A stretch of DNA of 64,000 bases, from positions 124,001 through 188,000 of the forward strand of contig CAVTHT010000022.1 of assembly GCA_963734575.1 (NCBI GenBank), read 5' to 3'. The notes beneath the pieces are model-generated. The model was given only the letters and a program-made list of their open reading frames with translations. It had not been told where the DNA came from and ran no database searches. Position numbers and translations under genes: made by a program. Positions 17,676 to 26,642 of this stretch are shown here, one piece after another (position 1 is the stretch's first letter; each line of letters begins with the position of its first letter). The stretch is from CAIWHR01 sp963734575. Its GTDB lineage: Bacteria > Pseudomonadota > Gammaproteobacteria > Burkholderiales > Casimicrobiaceae.

Positions 17676-18365
17676 TCAGCGGCGTTTCAGGTGAAGTTCG
17701 AGGGCGGCCGCCACGATCGGCTTGGCCCACACGGGCGTGCCGGTCAGCAGCGAGCGCAGCTTCGTCGGCGCGACGATCTTTTGCTTGACACAATGCAGAA
17801 GGAGGCGCGGTGCGGGCGTCAGGCCTCGCGCCGGATCCGCTTCGGCGGAGTTGTCGTAGACTCGCAACGACGCAAGCTGTGGCAGCAGGCCAACGAGATT
17901 CTTGCGCGCCCCGTCATAGCGCTCCAGAATCTTCTCGCGTGGGATGTCGTGGCCCCCGCGCACGACCCGATGGCGCACGCGTTCAATGTGGAGCTCGACA
18001 TTCTCGAGCCCCGCAAACCAGACGTGCACGGCGACGCCCTCGCGTGCCGCACGCTCGAGAAGCTCAGTCATGGTGTGGCCCCCGAGCGTGGTCTCGAAAG
18101 CGAAGTCCAGATGCTGGTCGATTGCGCGCTCGAGTAGCGCTCGTCCCTGGCTCCAAGCGGCTGCATTGACCTCCGCCATCGCGGGCGGTGGATTCAGGTG
18201 CGCATTGGCGGCCACGATCTTGCGCGCGGCTTCGTCCGGGTTGTAGAAGCTCGCCCGGGACTCGAGCAGGGCCGCACCCCCGATGCTGCTCTTGCCGGCT
18301 CCGTTGCAGCCGGCGAGCACGAAGATGCTGCCGTGGCGTTGCGGCGGCGTTGCCGCCTTAGCCAC
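17676..18365 (-). CDS. Zeta-toxin-like AAA kinase (toxin of a TA pair)
   Basis: The protein has 229 residues. It starts at GTG 18365, which overlaps the antitoxin stop by 8 bases (GTGGCTAA). The P-loop reads FVLAGCNGAGKSSIGG. The segment FYNPDEAARKI matches the substrate aspartate region of zeta kinases, FAFETTLGG is the next conserved strand, and VRHRVVRGGHDIPREKILERY is a lid with basic residues. Zeta/PezT toxins phosphorylate UDP-N-acetylglucosamine and block wall synthesis; whether this one does is inference. The C-terminal KPIVAAALELHLKRR is also seen in zeta-like ATPases of Proteobacteria. There is no frame break. Confidence 0.8.
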   Translation of the reverse strand: MAKAATPPQRHGSIFVLAGCNGAGKSSIGGAALLESRASFYNPDEAARKIVAANAHLNPPPAMAEVNAAAWSQGRALLERAIDQHLDFAFETTLGGHTMTELLERAAREGVAVHVWFAGLENVELHIERVRHRVVRGGHDIPREKILERYDGARKNLVGLLPQLASLRVYDNSAEADPARGLTPAPRLLLHCVKQKIVAPTKLRSLLTGTPVWAKPIVAAALELHLKRR

Positions 18366-18879
18366 GCGAGCGGTGCTTGGTTTTCTTGGCGGCGCTACGC
18401 TTGGTCAGTGCAAGATCCGCGCCCGCAGGCGGATTTCGCATGCGCACCGCCGTCACGCCCACCCCGGGGGTCAACGCCTTGCGCTGGCGTTGGTTGCTCG
18501 CGACCGTCGGCGTCACACGCGGACTGGCGACCACGGCACCCCGCCGCCGCGCGGCGTGCCCCAGCTCGTCCGGGGTCATGCTGAACGCGCGCTCCATCGC
18601 AGCCCGGACGCCTGGCTCCTGCATGCGGTCGAGCAAGGCGTCGAATTCGGCAGTCAGCGTATTGAGCGAGCCCGAATCCGCGCGCGCCATACGCTCGTAG
18701 GTCTCCACCGAGATCAGCACGAACTTGGGTTGGTTGCGCAGGGTGATCGCCACCGCGCCTTCCTTCGTCACGCGCTCGAGTATCCGGCCGAAGCCGTTCT
18801 TGGCGTCGCTCGATGAAATCTTCGCGGGTTCGACGAGTTCCCCGCGGGCGTTCCGGATCTTGATGGCGGACGACGACAT
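18358..18879 (-). CDS. Phd/YefM-type antitoxin with long basic C-terminus
   Basis: The 173-residue protein starts at ATG 18879, five bases after GAGGAG; a GTG two codons earlier is less well placed. The N-terminal 60 residues are a Phd/YefM fold: EPAKISSSDAKNGFGRILER then VAITLRNQPKFVLISVETYERM. This domain binds DNA and represses its own operon. The remaining 110 residues are unusual: a helical stretch (LTAEFDALLDRMQE, AAMERAFSMTPDELGHAA) and a basic tail ending KRSAAKKTKHRSRG. Phd/YefM antitoxins are commonly about 80-90 residues, so the extension probably holds the toxin-neutralising part. It is translationally coupled to the zeta-like gene. Confidence 0.8.
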   Translation of the reverse strand: MSSSAIKIRNARGELVEPAKISSSDAKNGFGRILERVTKEGAVAITLRNQPKFVLISVETYERMARADSGSLNTLTAEFDALLDRMQEPGVRAAMERAFSMTPDELGHAARRRGAVVASPRVTPTVASNQRQRKALTPGVGVTAVRMRNPPAGADLALTKRSAAKKTKHRSRG

Positions 18880-19411
18880 GGCCACTCCTCGGCAAGAACG
18901 GCCATTCTACGCCGATTGGCCAACATAGCCAACTTAGCCAAACGGTTCGCCTGCCCGTCATAGCGATAGATCACCAGGAAGTTCGGCCGCTCGTTCGCGC
19001 CAGAAGACAGACCGGCGCCCCTGGGTGAATGGCGTGAAACCGACATTCATTCGCCGCCTGGAGGGGCCGTCCCGGACGCTCCTTTGGCTTCGACTCTGTG
19101 GCCCGTGCGCCGCAATGCGACGACCTTATGCGTCCCAATTCTGCTGCCCAGTGCCGGCCGGTCTATCGCGCCCCGTTACCTCGATGACTTGAAGGTACCG
19201 GATATCTCTACTTTTCTGAGACCGGACATTACGGCGTTGCCGTGGCAGGATCTGTTCGCTGCACTTGACACAAGCCGCCGAGTGCGACGACCATCGGCCA
19301 AACTTCGCCCACGTAGCTTGCGATTCGAACGTAACGGCGGCGACGGTTTCCCAATCACGAACATAACGTGATCAGCCCCCGTCGGGGGCAGGCAGACAAC
19401 GAGGAGGAATC
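18880..19411. other. Gap between the TA pair and the ABC importer
   Basis: No gene is recognised in these 532 bases. They hold the TA operator repeats (18919-18945), a degenerate palindromic intergenic repeat near 19025-19050 and a GC hairpin GCCCCC-GTC-GGGGGC at 19375-19389, just before the ribosome-binding site of the binding-protein gene. A plus-strand frame at 19084-19371 has no family features. Confidence 0.6.
18919..18945 (-). promoter_or_regulatory. Three tandem 9-bp repeats upstream of the Phd/zeta operon
   Basis: GCCAACATA, GCCAACTTA and GCCAAACGG lie head to tail, 40 bases before the antitoxin start. Phd-type antitoxins bind repeated operators at their own promoter, so these are the likely autoregulatory sites. 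On the minus strand the motif reads TTGGC. Confidence 0.55.
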
Positions 19412-20254
19412 ATGAAGTTGCTACACGCCTGGCAGTTGCCCTTTGCTTTGGTATTGGCGTTGGTCCTCGGCCTGCCCGCGCAGGCGCAGGAATCGCGGCT
19501 CGACACCGTGGTCAAGCGCGGCAAGCTGATCGTTGCGACTTACAGCACCGCGCCGCCGCTGGCCTTCACCGATGATAAGGGGCAGTTGGTCGGCTTCGAG
19601 ATCGACCTGGCGCGGCTGATCGCAAAGGACCTCTTGGGCGATCCCAACAAGGTTGAATTCATGATCGTTCAGTCCGAGGGGCGCTTCCCGTCCGTGCTCT
19701 CGGGACGCGCGGACTTCGCGATCGCGGCGACGACCATCTATCCGGAGCGCGCGGCCAAAGTCGCGTTCACCACGCCGTACATGGACAGCGGCGTGGCGGT
19801 GATCGTCCGACGCGACGCCAACGTCCACAGCCTCGCCGACCTGAACAACGAGAAGTTCACGATCACCGGCCAGAACAACCCGCAGAACGCCGACCGCGCC
19901 AAGCGCTTCGTGCCCAAGGCGAAGACCCTGTGGTTCGACAACCCGAGCGAACTGCTGCTCGCGGTCAAGAGCGGCCGCGCCACCGCGATGCAGACCGACG
20001 TCCCGGTCGCCGACTACTTTGCTCTGCAGAATAAGGACCTGATGGTGCTGCCCGACCTTGTCGAAAAACTCGGCGTCGCAAACAACGCGATCTTCATGAA
20101 GCCGGGGGACTTCACCTGGTGGTTGTTCCTGGATACGGTCGTGAAGGAAATGCGCTACGGCTCGCGTTATCAGGAATACACCGATCTGTTCCGCAAGTGG
20201 TTCGGCAAGGATCCCCCGCCGCAGCGGTTCTATATCGGCAAGACGAAGCAGTGA
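19412..20254 (+). CDS. Amino-acid ABC transporter substrate-binding protein (family 3)
   Basis: The 280-residue periplasmic protein starts after GAGGAGGAATC. A signal peptide (LPFALVLALVLGLPAQAQ) is followed by LDTVVKRGKLIVATYSTAPP and LAFTDDKGQLVGFEIDLARLIAKDL, the family 3 signature. LSGRADFAIAATTIYPERA and VAFTTPYMDSGVAVIVR follow. Family 3 binds polar amino acids, amino-acid derivatives or opines. It begins an operon with two permeases, an ATPase and a PLP enzyme, so the ligand is probably an amino acid handled by that enzyme. There is no frame break. Confidence 0.93.
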   Translation: MKLLHAWQLPFALVLALVLGLPAQAQESRLDTVVKRGKLIVATYSTAPPLAFTDDKGQLVGFEIDLARLIAKDLLGDPNKVEFMIVQSEGRFPSVLSGRADFAIAATTIYPERAAKVAFTTPYMDSGVAVIVRRDANVHSLADLNNEKFTITGQNNPQNADRAKRFVPKAKTLWFDNPSELLLAVKSGRATAMQTDVPVADYFALQNKDLMVLPDLVEKLGVANNAIFMKPGDFTWWLFLDTVVKEMRYGSRYQEYTDLFRKWFGKDPPPQRFYIGKTKQ

Positions 20255-20304
20255 CCGGCGCGCCCGCTGCTCCTCGCTGCCGCCGCTGCTGCTGCTGAGG
20301 AGGC

Positions 20305-20961
20305 ATGTCGATCGACCTGTCGTTCGTCGGGCGCTTCCTGCCCGGCCTGCTCGAAGGCACGCTGATCACCCTGGAGCTGTCGGCGCTCGCGATTATCGCG
20401 GCGCTGACGGCGGGGCTGGTCGTCGCGGTCGCTGCGCTGTCCGGCAACAAGCTGCTGGCCTTCGCTGCTGGAGCGTTCGTCCAGTGCATGCGCAACACGC
20501 CGCTGCTGGTTCAGCTTTACCTCGTGTATTTCGGGCTGGGCATGATCGGGCTGCCGCTGTCGGCGTTCGCGTCTGGGCTGATTGCGCTCGCGGCCCAGAA
20601 CGCCGCCTATATCGCTGAGATCTATCGCGGCGGACTGCAGTCCATTAACCGCACACAGATCGAGGCCGGGCGCGCGCTGGGCATGCGCCGCCGCGACATC
20701 TTCGAACTGGTCGAACTGCCCCAGGCATTCATGCGCGTGGTCCCGCCGTTGTGTAACCAGTTCGTCCAGATCATCAAGGACACCTCCATCGTCTCCGCAA
20801 TCGCCGTGGGCGAACTGATGCACCAGGGCAAGATGCTGAGCGAGCGCACTGCCGCGACCTACGAGATCTTCATCATGGTCGGCTTGTTTTACCTGGTGAT
20901 CACGTCGGTGGTGACCTGGGGAACGCGGCTGTTCGAGCGCCGCTTCGCCATTGCGCACTGA
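20305..20961 (+). CDS. Amino-acid ABC transporter permease (first)
   Basis: The 218-residue inner-membrane permease is of the HisM/GlnP type. GCTGAGGAGGC precedes the ATG. It has about five hydrophobic helices, beginning LLEGTLITLELSALAIIAAL. The loop that contacts the ATPase (EAA motif) is AQNAAYIAEIYRGGLQSINR, then QIEAGRALGMRRRDIFELVELPQA. The start sits 50 bases after the binding protein. No break is seen. It pairs with the second permease to form a heterodimeric channel. Confidence 0.93.
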   Translation: MSIDLSFVGRFLPGLLEGTLITLELSALAIIAALTAGLVVAVAALSGNKLLAFAAGAFVQCMRNTPLLVQLYLVYFGLGMIGLPLSAFASGLIALAAQNAAYIAEIYRGGLQSINRTQIEAGRALGMRRRDIFELVELPQAFMRVVPPLCNQFVQIIKDTSIVSAIAVGELMHQGKMLSERTAATYEIFIMVGLFYLVITSVVTWGTRLFERRFAIAH

Positions 20962-20969
20962 GCATCGCG

Positions 20970-21610
20970 ATGCTGCCCGAGATCCTGATCGAGAACTTCC
21001 CGCTGCTGCTCCGCGGGTCTGGTATCGACGCTCGAACTGTCCGCGGCCACGGCGCTGTTCAGCAGCGTGCTTGGCTTCGCTGCCGCACTGCTGCGCACGT
21101 TCGGGCGTTGGCCGTTCCGCCTTCTGGTCGATGCGTATGTCTATATCGTGCGCGGGATACCGCTCCTCCTGCTGCTCTTTTTCATGTACTACGGATTGCC
21201 GTATTCGGGGATCCACCTCGATCCGGTGCCGGGCGGCATCCTGGTGATGACGATCTATTTCGGCGCCTTCATGTCGGAAGTCTTCCGGGCCGCGATCGAG
21301 GCGCTGCCGCGCGCGCAATGGGACGCGGCGAAGAGCCTCGGCATGCGGCTACCGTTGATCCTCGCCATCGTCGTCTTGCCGCAGGCGGTCCGACTCTCGG
21401 CGCCGGCCTTCATCAACACCTGCATTCTGCTGATCAAGAGTACCTCGCTGGTGTCGATCATCGGGCTATCCGAGCTGACCCTCACCGGGCGGCAGATCGT
21501 GGAGCGGACCTTCGCGCCATTCCAGGTCCTGCTTGGGGTGGGGGCGATCTATTTTGTAATTTGCTATGCGCTATCGCGGCTGGGGCGCTACGCCGAAAAA
21601 CGGATGGTCC

Positions 21611-21618
<8 letters not shown>
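20970..21618 (+). CDS. Amino-acid ABC transporter permease (second; one frame break)
   Basis: This permease is about 216 residues. It begins MLPEILIENFPLLLRG in one frame and, after a break near 21017, continues LVSTLELSAATALFSSVLG in another. The rest is intact: RGIPLLLLLFFMYYGLPYSG, FRAAIEALPRAQWDAAKSLG as EAA loop, and FINTCILLIKSTSLVSIIGL. The break falls beside a GGG run and looks like an indel. Its stop overlaps the ATPase start (ATGGCTGA). Confidence 0.9.
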
Positions 21619-22446
<828 letters not shown>

Positions 22447-22450
<4 letters not shown>

Positions 22451-23551
22451 AGAGCCAGTTCGACCTGGTGGGGCAAATGAAGATGGCGCTGGATACCCCG
22501 GTCCTGATGGTCGACCTCGACGTGATGGCGAACAATATCCGCGAGATTGCCTCAATCTGCCGCCAGCGGCAGATTGCGTGGCGGCCGCATACCAAGGGTA
22601 TCAAGGTACCGGCGATCGCGCATCAGGCACTGGCGGCCGGCGCGATCGGCGTGACCTGCGCGAAGCTGGGCGAAGCGGAAGTGATGGCGGCTGCGGGGAT
22701 TCGCGACATCCTGATAGCGAACCAGATCGTTGGCGAGATGAAGATCGCGCGCCTCGCCGGCCTCCGGCGCCACGCAGACGTCAAAGTGCTGGTCGACTGT
22801 GTCGAGAATGCGACCGCATTGGCGACGGCCGCGTCCAGCCATCGGCGTGCGCATTCCGGTGCTGATCGAAGTCGACACCGGGATGGGGCGCGCCGGCGTA
22901 GCGCCCGGGTCGGCGGCGCTCGCGCTGGCGAACGCGATCCGCGGGCTGGAGGGGATCGCGCTCGTCGGCGTGGCCGGATGGGAAGGGCATTTGACCGAGA
23001 TTGCCGATGCGCAGGAAAAGAGTGCGGCGATCGTAAGCGCGGTCGGCTCCCTGACGGCGACGGCGGACGCGCTGCGTGCCGCCGGGTTTGCGATCGCGAT
23101 CGTCAGTTGCGGGGGCACAGCCACCTTCCGCACCACCACTCGCGTGCCGGGAGTGACGGAGATCCAGGCTGGCGGCGGCGTCTTCAGTGATGTGCGCTAC
23201 CTGACCAAGTGCAAGGCCGATCTGCCCTATTCGCTGACCATACTGACCACCGTGATCAGCCGGCCGACCGACCGGCGGATCATCTGTGACGCCGGGAAGA
23301 AGTCAATGAGCAGTGACACAGCGGTTCCACTACCGGTGGGAATCGATCACGTGCGTTCGGTCAGTCTCTCGGCCGAACACGCCAAGATCGAACTCGACCA
23401 GCCGAACCACGCATTGACAGTCGGCGACAAGCTGGAATTCGTCGTCGGCTATTCGGATACCACGGTTCACCTGCACGAGGAAATCGTCGGCACCCGCAAG
23501 GGCCGAGTTGAGATCGTGTGGCCTATCCTGGGCCGCGGTAAGCTGCGGTAA
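22447..23551 (+). CDS. D-threonine aldolase / D-serine dehydratase-like PLP enzyme (one frame break)
   Basis: The protein has about 368 residues with an alanine-racemase-like N-terminal barrel. It starts at ATG 22447. LDTPVLMVDLDVMANNIREI opens the barrel and IAWRPHTKGIKVPAIA holds the PLP lysine region typical of the DSD1/D-threonine aldolase group. After a break near 22845 a second frame gives VRIPVLIEVDTGMGRAGV, then SCGGTATFRTTTRVPGVTEI and IQAGGGVFSDVRYL. The C-terminal beta domain (VGDKLEFVVGYSDTTVHLHE) has the conserved histidine that binds metal in the D-serine dehydratase group. It is the last gene of the ABC operon, so the importer probably feeds it a D-amino acid or beta-hydroxy amino acid. 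Confidence 0.85.
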
Positions 23552-23662
23552 CATCGTCACGGCGGCGACAACTTCGCTTGTTGGGGGACTGCTTTCTGCG
23601 GCGCTCCAAGCGATTGCTTCCGGCAAGACTCCACGAGTGCAATGGGTCGTGAGCCGCCCGTT

Positions 23663-23705
23663 GGCGCATTCGCCGCTCTCGGCCAGAAGCGGACGTTTTT
23701 GGCTG
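23663..23705. repeat. Degenerate palindromic intergenic repeat
   Basis: CATTCGCCGCTCTCGGCCAGAAGCGGACGTTT contains near-inverted CCGCT/AGCGG arms. It resembles a class of small palindromic intergenic repeats common in Proteobacteria. Related but weaker copies lie near 6469-6560, 19025-19050 and 28998-29040. All are within the accessory block. The 270-bp gap around it has no gene. Confidence 0.4.
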
Positions 23706-23820
23706 ACCACTCACAGCCGTGTATTGCGATTATGATTGAGTTCCGTCGTGCAACCATCACCGCCAGCCCGCGGCGGACGCACCATGTGCGGCCTTCCACG
23801 CACGAGACCACGAGACGGCG

Positions 23821-25170
23821 ATGCCCACGGTTGTGCCTGAAACCCGCTACGCTCGGAGCGGCCGTCTAAACATTGCGTATCAAGTTGTCGGCGACGGCCC
23901 CCGAGATTTAGTGGTCGTTCCGGGCTGGGTCTCTCACGTCGAACTTGCGTGGGATTTGCCGCCCCTTGCCCGATTCCTCGATCATCTCGCATCCTTCGCG
24001 CGGCTCATCGTGTTTGACAAGCGCGGCACCGGCCTATCGGATCGTCTTCCCGACGCCGAACTTCCGGGGCTGGACGAGCGCATGGATGACTTGCGCGCTG
24101 TGATGGACGCGACAGAAACGAAATGCGCGGCGCTGTTCGGCTTCTCGGAGGGTGGCAACCTCGCGATGACGTTCGCGGCCGCGCATCCAGCGCGTGTCAG
24201 CGCGTTGGTCACGTTTGGGGTTTTCGCCAAGCGAACCTGGAGTGCGGACTATCCGTGGGCACCCACGCCCGAAGCCCGTGCGAAGGAATACGAGGAGGTC
24301 GAGCGCGACTGGGGTCAGTTAATGGATCTCTCACGCATCATGCCGTCGATGGTCAACGACCCGGACTTCGCCAAGCGCGTGGCTACGTACCTGCGGCGAT
24401 CGGCCAGTCCGGGGGCCGCCGTCGCCCTACTGAGAATGAACACGCAGATCGACGTTCGTCACCTGCTGCCGATCATCAAGGCGCCTACCCTTGTCATGCA
24501 TCGGGTCGGCGACCGCGATGCCAACATTGAGGAGGCCCGCTACATCGCTGCCCGCATTCCCGGCGCCCGGCTTGTCGAGCTTCCGGGCGAGGATCATCTG
24601 CCATGGATCGGTGACGGTCATGTCGTGGCTGACGAGATCGCCGAGTTCGTCACAGGTGCGCGGTTGCCACGCGATGTCGATCGCGTGCTTGCAACTGTAC
24701 TGTTCACGGACATCGTGGGCTCGACGGAACAGGTCGCCCTGTTGGGCGATCGCGCATGGCGCGAGCGACTCGCCGAACATCATTCGACGGTACGGCACGA
24801 GATCGAGCGCTGGCGCGGCCGCGAGATCAACACAGCCGGAGATGGGTTCTTGGCAGTGTTCGATGGCCCGGCGCGGGCTATTCGCTGCGCACTGGCGCTG
24901 CATGAGCGCCTCTCGCATCTCGGCATTTTGATCAGGGCAGGGCTGCACACCGGTGAAGTAACAATGTCGGACGACGATGTCAGCGGAATGGCCGTGCATA
25001 TTGGCGCGCGGGTGGCGGCGTGCGCCCGTGCAGGTGAGACATTGGTGTCGAGCACCGTCAAGGATCTCGTCGTGGGCGCGGACCTCGCTTTCGCTAATCC
25101 TCGAGTGACCGCGCTCAAGGGCGTGCCCGGCGAATGGCGACTGTACACAGTGAGCGAGGCGGGCGTGTAG
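23821..25170 (+). CDS. Alpha/beta hydrolase - class III adenylate/guanylate cyclase fusion
   Basis: The intact 449-residue protein has two domains. Residues 1-280 are an alpha/beta hydrolase: RLIVFDKRGTGLSDRLPD, the nucleophile elbow ALFGFSEGGNLAMTFAAAHP, an acid strand VMHRVGDRDANIEEA and a histidine in LPGEDHLPWIGD. Residues 290-449 are a class III nucleotide cyclase: VLATVLFTDIVGSTEQVALLG with the first metal Asp, then INTAGDGFLAVFDGPARAIR with the second, and GLHTGEVTMSDDDVSGMAVH. Such fusions occur in several bacteria; the hydrolase part may sense a small ligand. It has no membrane segment and sits alone, with no obvious operon partner. Confidence 0.93.
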   Translation: MPTVVPETRYARSGRLNIAYQVVGDGPRDLVVVPGWVSHVELAWDLPPLARFLDHLASFARLIVFDKRGTGLSDRLPDAELPGLDERMDDLRAVMDATETKCAALFGFSEGGNLAMTFAAAHPARVSALVTFGVFAKRTWSADYPWAPTPEARAKEYEEVERDWGQLMDLSRIMPSMVNDPDFAKRVATYLRRSASPGAAVALLRMNTQIDVRHLLPIIKAPTLVMHRVGDRDANIEEARYIAARIPGARLVELPGEDHLPWIGDGHVVADEIAEFVTGARLPRDVDRVLATVLFTDIVGSTEQVALLGDRAWRERLAEHHSTVRHEIERWRGREINTAGDGFLAVFDGPARAIRCALALHERLSHLGILIRAGLHTGEVTMSDDDVSGMAVHIGARVAACARAGETLVSSTVKDLVVGADLAFANPRVTALKGVPGEWRLYTVSEAGV

Positions 25171-25233
25171 TCCCAGCTACGCTGATCGCGACCACCGAAC
25201 CCGACGGTCGCAGACCGGCCACGAGCGGTCGTC
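25165..25233 (+). repeat. 69-bp repeat, copy 1 (paired with 26447-26515)
   Basis: The segment begins at the stop codon of the cyclase gene. Reading from GTGTAGTCCC it is nearly identical to a segment beginning at the stop of an integrase remnant 1.28 kb away. The shared core is CCGAACCCGACGGTCGCAGA followed by CCGGCCA and GCGGTC. The position right after a stop codon in both copies is notable. Confidence 0.85.
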
Positions 25234-25385
25234 AATCTAAGCCGCTGAGCATGAGCGAACGGATTGGACATTCGCTTCCCAAACTGCTCCTCCGCGCGCG
25301 ACATTCCCACCTGCAGCTCCCTGGGACGGGCAGTGCTCACCTCAGAGCGTCGCGGCGCAGGCCGGGACAAGCAACCTGGACATTA

Positions 25386-25426
25386 TGTCAATGTAACTTG
25401 ACAATAATTCCTGCCCGAAGTAAAGT
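25386..25426 (+). promoter_or_regulatory. Sigma-70-like promoter with overlapping palindromic operator
   Basis: TTGACA (25398-25403), 17 bases, then TAAAGT (25421-25426) form a near-consensus promoter 33 bases before the start of the small membrane gene. The -35 box is also the right arm of the palindrome TGTCAA-TGTAAC-TTGACA (25386-25403). A repressor bound there would block the polymerase. The XRE regulator at the end of this operon is the obvious candidate. Confidence 0.7.
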
Positions 25427-25458
25427 GTCCTTGTCTTCAATGACCGAGGAGTCTTCCC

Positions 25459-25641
25459 ATGACGAATATCCGACGGGGCCTCTGCTGGGCCGCAGCGCTC
25501 CTGCTTACCGCAATCGCGAAGCAGTACGGCGTTTTCGAGCCCGGCGCCGCCGACACATTGCTGCTCGTGTTGCCAATCGTCGCGGTTCTGTCACTAGGGA
25601 ACGAGCGCGAATGCCGTCTGCGGCCCAGGAATGAAGCCTAG
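25459..25641 (+). CDS. Small membrane protein of an XRE-regulated operon
   Basis: The 60-residue protein follows GACCGAGGAGTCTTCCC. It has two hydrophobic stretches, GLCWAAALLLTAIA and ADTLLLVLPIVAVLSLG, and a charged tail. I do not recognise a family. It is first in a three-gene operon with a larger membrane protein and a small XRE regulator; its stop overlaps the next start by 11 bases. It is driven by the promoter at 25386-25426. It may be the partner or a leader of the membrane protein that follows. Confidence 0.65.
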   Translation: MTNIRRGLCWAAALLLTAIAKQYGVFEPGAADTLLLVLPIVAVLSLGNERECRLRPRNEA

Positions 25642-26056
25642 GAACAGTCGATCTTCGGCGCGGGGTCGCTACCGCGCGCGGCTCGGCGGCGCGATGGTGA
25701 TGTACGTGGCGAGCCTATTCGCTGCCACATACCTCATCTCACGCAATCTCGTGGACGGTCCGATCGTCTGGATCCTCGGGTTGATCCCGGGACTTGCCGT
25801 GGTCGGCGCCTTCTATGCGATCGCGATGCTCATCATCGAACAGAAGGACGAATTCATCCGGATGCTGATCGTGCGCCAGACACTGATCGGCACCGCGGTC
25901 GCGCTGTCCATTTCAACGGTCTGGGGGTTTCTCGAGAATTTTGGCCTGGTCGCTCATGTCGACTCCTACTGGATCGCGATCATCTGGTTCTTCGGCTTCG
26001 GATTCGGTGGACTCATCAACCGGATCACGCACGGTGCATGGGGAGACGGATGTTGA
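25631..26056 (+). CDS. Membrane protein of unknown function, partner of an XRE regulator
   Basis: The 141-residue protein has a basic N-terminus and four hydrophobic helices: LGGAMVMYVASLFAATYLIS, IVWILGLIPGLAVVGAFYAIAM, QTLIGTAVALSISTVWGFLE and SYWIAIIWFFGFGFGGLIN. The loop EQKDEFIRMLIVRQ between helices two and three is charged and probably cytoplasmic. I do not recognise a named family. It is coupled to the XRE gene by a 7-base overlap (ATGTTGA). Similar pairs of a four-helix protein and a tiny XRE regulator are known in many bacteria, where the membrane protein is thought to control the regulator; that role here is inference. Confidence 0.7.
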   Translation: MKPRNSRSSARGRYRARLGGAMVMYVASLFAATYLISRNLVDGPIVWILGLIPGLAVVGAFYAIAMLIIEQKDEFIRMLIVRQTLIGTAVALSISTVWGFLENFGLVAHVDSYWIAIIWFFGFGFGGLINRITHGAWGDGC

Positions 26057-26244
26057 AGAACCGTCTCAAGGTGCTTCGCGCCGAGCGCAACTGGAGCCAG
26101 TCGGACCTCGCGCAGAACCTGGACGTTTCGCGCCAGAGCGTCAACGCCATTGAGACCGGCAAATACGACCCCTCGCTGCCCTTGGCATTCCGCATGTCCG
26201 AACTGTTCGGCCTGCCGATCGAAGAAATCTTCTTGCGCGACTGA
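26050..26244 (+). CDS. Small XRE-family transcription regulator (YozG-like)
   Basis: The 64-residue protein is a single helix-turn-helix: LKNRLKVLRAERNWSQSDLA, then QNLDVSRQSVNAIETGKYDP and SLPLAFRMSELFGLPIEEIF. It is the compact Cro/CI type with no sensor domain. The start at 26050 (MLKNRL) overlaps the membrane gene and is preferred to 26038. It probably represses the promoter at 25386-25426, whose palindrome overlaps the -35 box. Confidence 0.93.
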   Translation: MLKNRLKVLRAERNWSQSDLAQNLDVSRQSVNAIETGKYDPSLPLAFRMSELFGLPIEEIFLRD

Positions 26245-26374
26245 GGCGCGCGCTTGCTCCGAGCACGGCGGGGGCGGGTCTCGCGAACAACCACTTCGGG
26301 TCGGGAACGCCGGTTTGCCAGGATCAACATGAAGCTCCGGGAATGCTGCCGAGCTGGGAACGAGGTAATGCCCC

Positions 26375-26452
26375 AAGCTTCCAGATGCGCGGCGGTACCT
26401 CGGCATCGAGGTCGACGACGCGCTGGAGATCGCGGAGCAAACCGAGGTGTAG
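26375..26452 (+). pseudogene. Tyrosine recombinase (integrase) 3' remnant
   Basis: The last 26 codons of one frame read RRYLGIEVDDALEIAEQTEV and stop at 26450-26452. The segment V/RRYLG-(I/V)-(E/D)-V-x-DAL followed by a short acidic end is the C-terminus of XerC/D-like integrases common in mobile elements; the tyrosine (codon 26396-26398) would be the DNA nucleophile. No other part of the gene is found upstream: the preceding 130 bases after the XRE gene show no integrase motifs. It is followed at once by copy 2 of the 69-bp repeat. Confidence 0.5.
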
Positions 26453-26515
26453 TCCCCGCTACGCTGGTCGCGACACCGAACCCGACGGTCGCAGACCGGC
26501 CAAATGCGGTCAGCC
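26447..26515 (+). repeat. 69-bp repeat, copy 2 (paired with 25165-25233)
   Basis: It begins in the stop codon of the integrase remnant (GTGTAGTCCCC) and carries the same CCGAACCCGACGGTCGCAGA core as copy 1, with a few substitutions and one base fewer in the middle. The rest of the gap up to 26642 holds a weak GCGGTCA palindrome and no gene. Confidence 0.85.
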
Positions 26516-26642
26516 GTGAAATCGGTTGAAAGCGGTCATCCACGGTTGAGTCTGCCACATTGCGAACAAATGGTCGGGGCTCTAACATCAGATGCTTCCG
26601 GTTGTGGGTTCGTGCCGGTCATGTGGATGCGAGGAGAATGCA

